From Streptomyces sp. CNQ-509 (GTDB lineage: Bacteria > Actinomycetota > Actinomycetes > Streptomycetales > Streptomycetaceae): a DNA stretch of 64,000 nucleotides. How positions within the stretch are numbered: position 1 is the stretch's first letter; each line of letters opens with the position of its first letter. The DNA lies in NCBI RefSeq assembly GCF_001011035.1, contig NZ_CP011492.1, positions 7,828,951 to 7,892,950 on the forward strand, written 5' to 3'. The position numbers were made by a program, and so were the translations under genes. This document shows positions 62,849-64,000 of this stretch, one piece after another. Below the pieces are notes generated by a model. The model was not told the origin of the DNA. It made no database searches and worked only from the letters and a program-made list of their open reading frames with translations.

Positions 62849-64000
62849 CGGTCCCGGTACTCCCCGCCGACCTCCTCGGCCAGTTCCTGGGAGTTCTCCA
62901 GCGCGTCCTCCACGGACTGCTTGCCCGCGATGGCCGAGCTGATCTCCTGGGAGACCTTGGTGCCCAGATCGGAGAACTCGGGGATGCCGACGAACTGGAT
63001 GCCGGGCGCGGGCCGCGGCTGGGTGCCCGGGTCGCGCGGGTCGGCGCCCTCGATCGCCTCGCGGGTGATGTCGGCGAAGGATCCCGCGGCCTTCAGGTAG
63101 TCCGGGTTGGAGTACGTCGACGCGCGCTTGCCCGCGGGCGCGTTGGCCCAGCCCAGCTCCTTGCCGACCAGCTCCTCGTACTCCTTGCTCGACGCCCAGG
63201 AGATGAACTTCCAGGCGCTCTCCGGCCGTTCCGACGCCTTCTGCACGCCCCACGCCCAGGTGTAGAGCCAGCCGGAGGACTCGGTCTTGTCGACGGGTGC
63301 CGGCGCGTAGCCGATCTTGCCGCGGACGGGGGAGTCCTCGGCCTCCAGCGAGCCGGTGGCCGCGGTGGCGTCGTACCACATGGCGGTCTTGCCCTGGGTG
63401 AGGTTGTTCAGGCACTCGGCGTACCCGGACTGGGCCGCGCCGGCCTCGCCGTGCTCGCGGACGAGGTCGACGTAGAACTTCGCCGCCTTGGTGAACTCGG
63501 GTGAGGTGAGCTGCGCCTCCCAGTTCTCGTCGAACCAGGTGCCGCCCATGGTGTTGACCACCGTCGTCAGCGGCGCGATGACCTCGCCCCAGCCGGGCAG
63601 GCCGCGCAGGCAGATGCCCTTCATGCCGGGCTCGGCGCCGTCCGCCTCGGCGGCGAGGTCGGCGACCTGCTGCCAGGTGGGCTTGTCGGGCATCTTCAGG
63701 CCGTTGTCGGCGAAGACGTCCTTGCGGTACATGAGGAACGACGACTCGCCGTAGAAGGGCTCGGCGTACAGCTTGCCGTCCTCGGCCGTCAGCGACTCGC
63801 GCATCGGCGCGAGGACGTCCTCCTGGTCGAACTTCGCGTCGTCCGCGGCGTACTCGTCCAGCGGCAGCAGCCAGTCGTTCTCGGCGAAGAAGGGCACCTC
63901 GAAGTTGCTGATGGTGGCCACGTCGTACTGGCCCGCCTGGTTGGCGAAGTCCTGGCTGATCTTGTCGCGGACCTCGTTCTCCGGCAGCACGGTGAAGTTC
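62845..64000 (-). CDS. Sugar-binding protein of CUT1 importer (5' end outside the window)
   Basis: At least 384 aa; the gene runs off the right edge, so signal peptide and lipobox are not seen. The visible part has the extracellular solute-binding family 1 fold: VATISNFEVPFFAENDWLLP, TWQQVADLAAEADG, MWYDATAATGSLEAE, YTWAWGVQKASERPESAWKFI. It resembles polyol-binding proteins, and the operon carries a medium-chain dehydrogenase, so a polyol such as sorbitol or mannitol is a reasonable guess. Confidence 0.9.
   Translation of the reverse strand, partial: NFTVLPENEVRDKISQDFANQAGQYDVATISNFEVPFFAENDWLLPLDEYAADDAKFDQEDVLAPMRESLTAEDGKLYAEPFYGESSFLMYRKDVFADNGLKMPDKPTWQQVADLAAEADGAEPGMKGICLRGLPGWGEVIAPLTTVVNTMGGTWFDENWEAQLTSPEFTKAAKFYVDLVREHGEAGAAQSGYAECLNNLTQGKTAMWYDATAATGSLEAEDSPVRGKIGYAPAPVDKTESSGWLYTWAWGVQKASERPESAWKFISWASSKEYEELVGKELGWANAPAGKRASTYSNPDYLKAAGSFADITREAIEGADPRDPGTQPRPAPGIQFVGIPEFSDLGTKVSQEISSAIAGKQSVEDALENSQELAEEVGGEYRDR

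Overview
The window is about 64 kb of very GC-rich DNA. Genes are packed closely, often with 4-bp stop/start overlaps and GTG or TTG starts, and third codon positions are almost always G or C. RbpA, a Ppm-type mannosyltransferase, a mycothiol-type DinB protein, an EccA-like ATPase and an MsiK-like ABC ATPase point to an actinomycete, most likely a Streptomyces or close relative. I see no rRNA, tRNA, CRISPR array, insertion sequence or phage gene.

Left part (1-30.5 kb), mostly core genome. It opens with the end of a nitrilase-type hydrolase and a flavin amine oxidase. Then comes a riboflavin operon (ribD-ribE-ribM-ribBA-ribH) behind an FMN riboswitch, followed by hisE-hisG, two CNNM/CBS membrane proteins, an orphan EccA-like AAA+ ATPase, a small kinase, a Tat-exported C39-type peptidase, and a frameshifted gene remnant next to a small-multidrug-resistance exporter. 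Next are an SDR/TetR pair separated by three operator-like palindromes, an acyl-CoA dehydrogenase, an Lrp regulator, an amidohydrolase, the ppm-fxsA-rbpA group (rbpA has a clear SigR-type promoter), a YczE/MocR divergent pair, and an FtsK-like ATPase with a changed Walker A motif beside a tiny membrane protein.

Middle part (30.6-36.6 kb). This holds a stand-alone sugar-ABC ATPase, a PhoD-type phosphatase, an RsbW-like ATPase, a beta-lactamase-fold hydrolase and a DinB/maleylpyruvate isomerase-like protein.

Accessory catabolic locus (36.6-52.1 kb), the most interesting part. An IclR regulator lies between a leftward block (Tat-exported beta-helix protein, Gfo/Idh/MocA oxidoreductase, sugar-binding lipoprotein, two permeases, epimerase-like protein, DHDPS-family aldolase, 2-hydroxyacid dehydrogenase) and a rightward block (class III aminotransferase, enolase-superfamily dehydratase, amidohydrolase, SDR). 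A shared GTTC-N9-GAAC operator covers the iclR start codon and sits just downstream of a strong promoter for the aminotransferase operon. The set looks like a polysaccharide or sugar-acid utilisation pathway whose substrate I cannot name.

Right part (52.1-64 kb). A GNAT/penicillin-acylase pair lies behind an iron box, followed by a stand-alone cytochrome b (QcrB) gene, a SpoIIE phosphatase with PAS/GAF/ATPase domains, a Ser/Pro-rich membrane protein, and a second ATPase-less CUT1 importer with a medium-chain dehydrogenase (polyol-like). The binding protein of that importer runs off the right edge.
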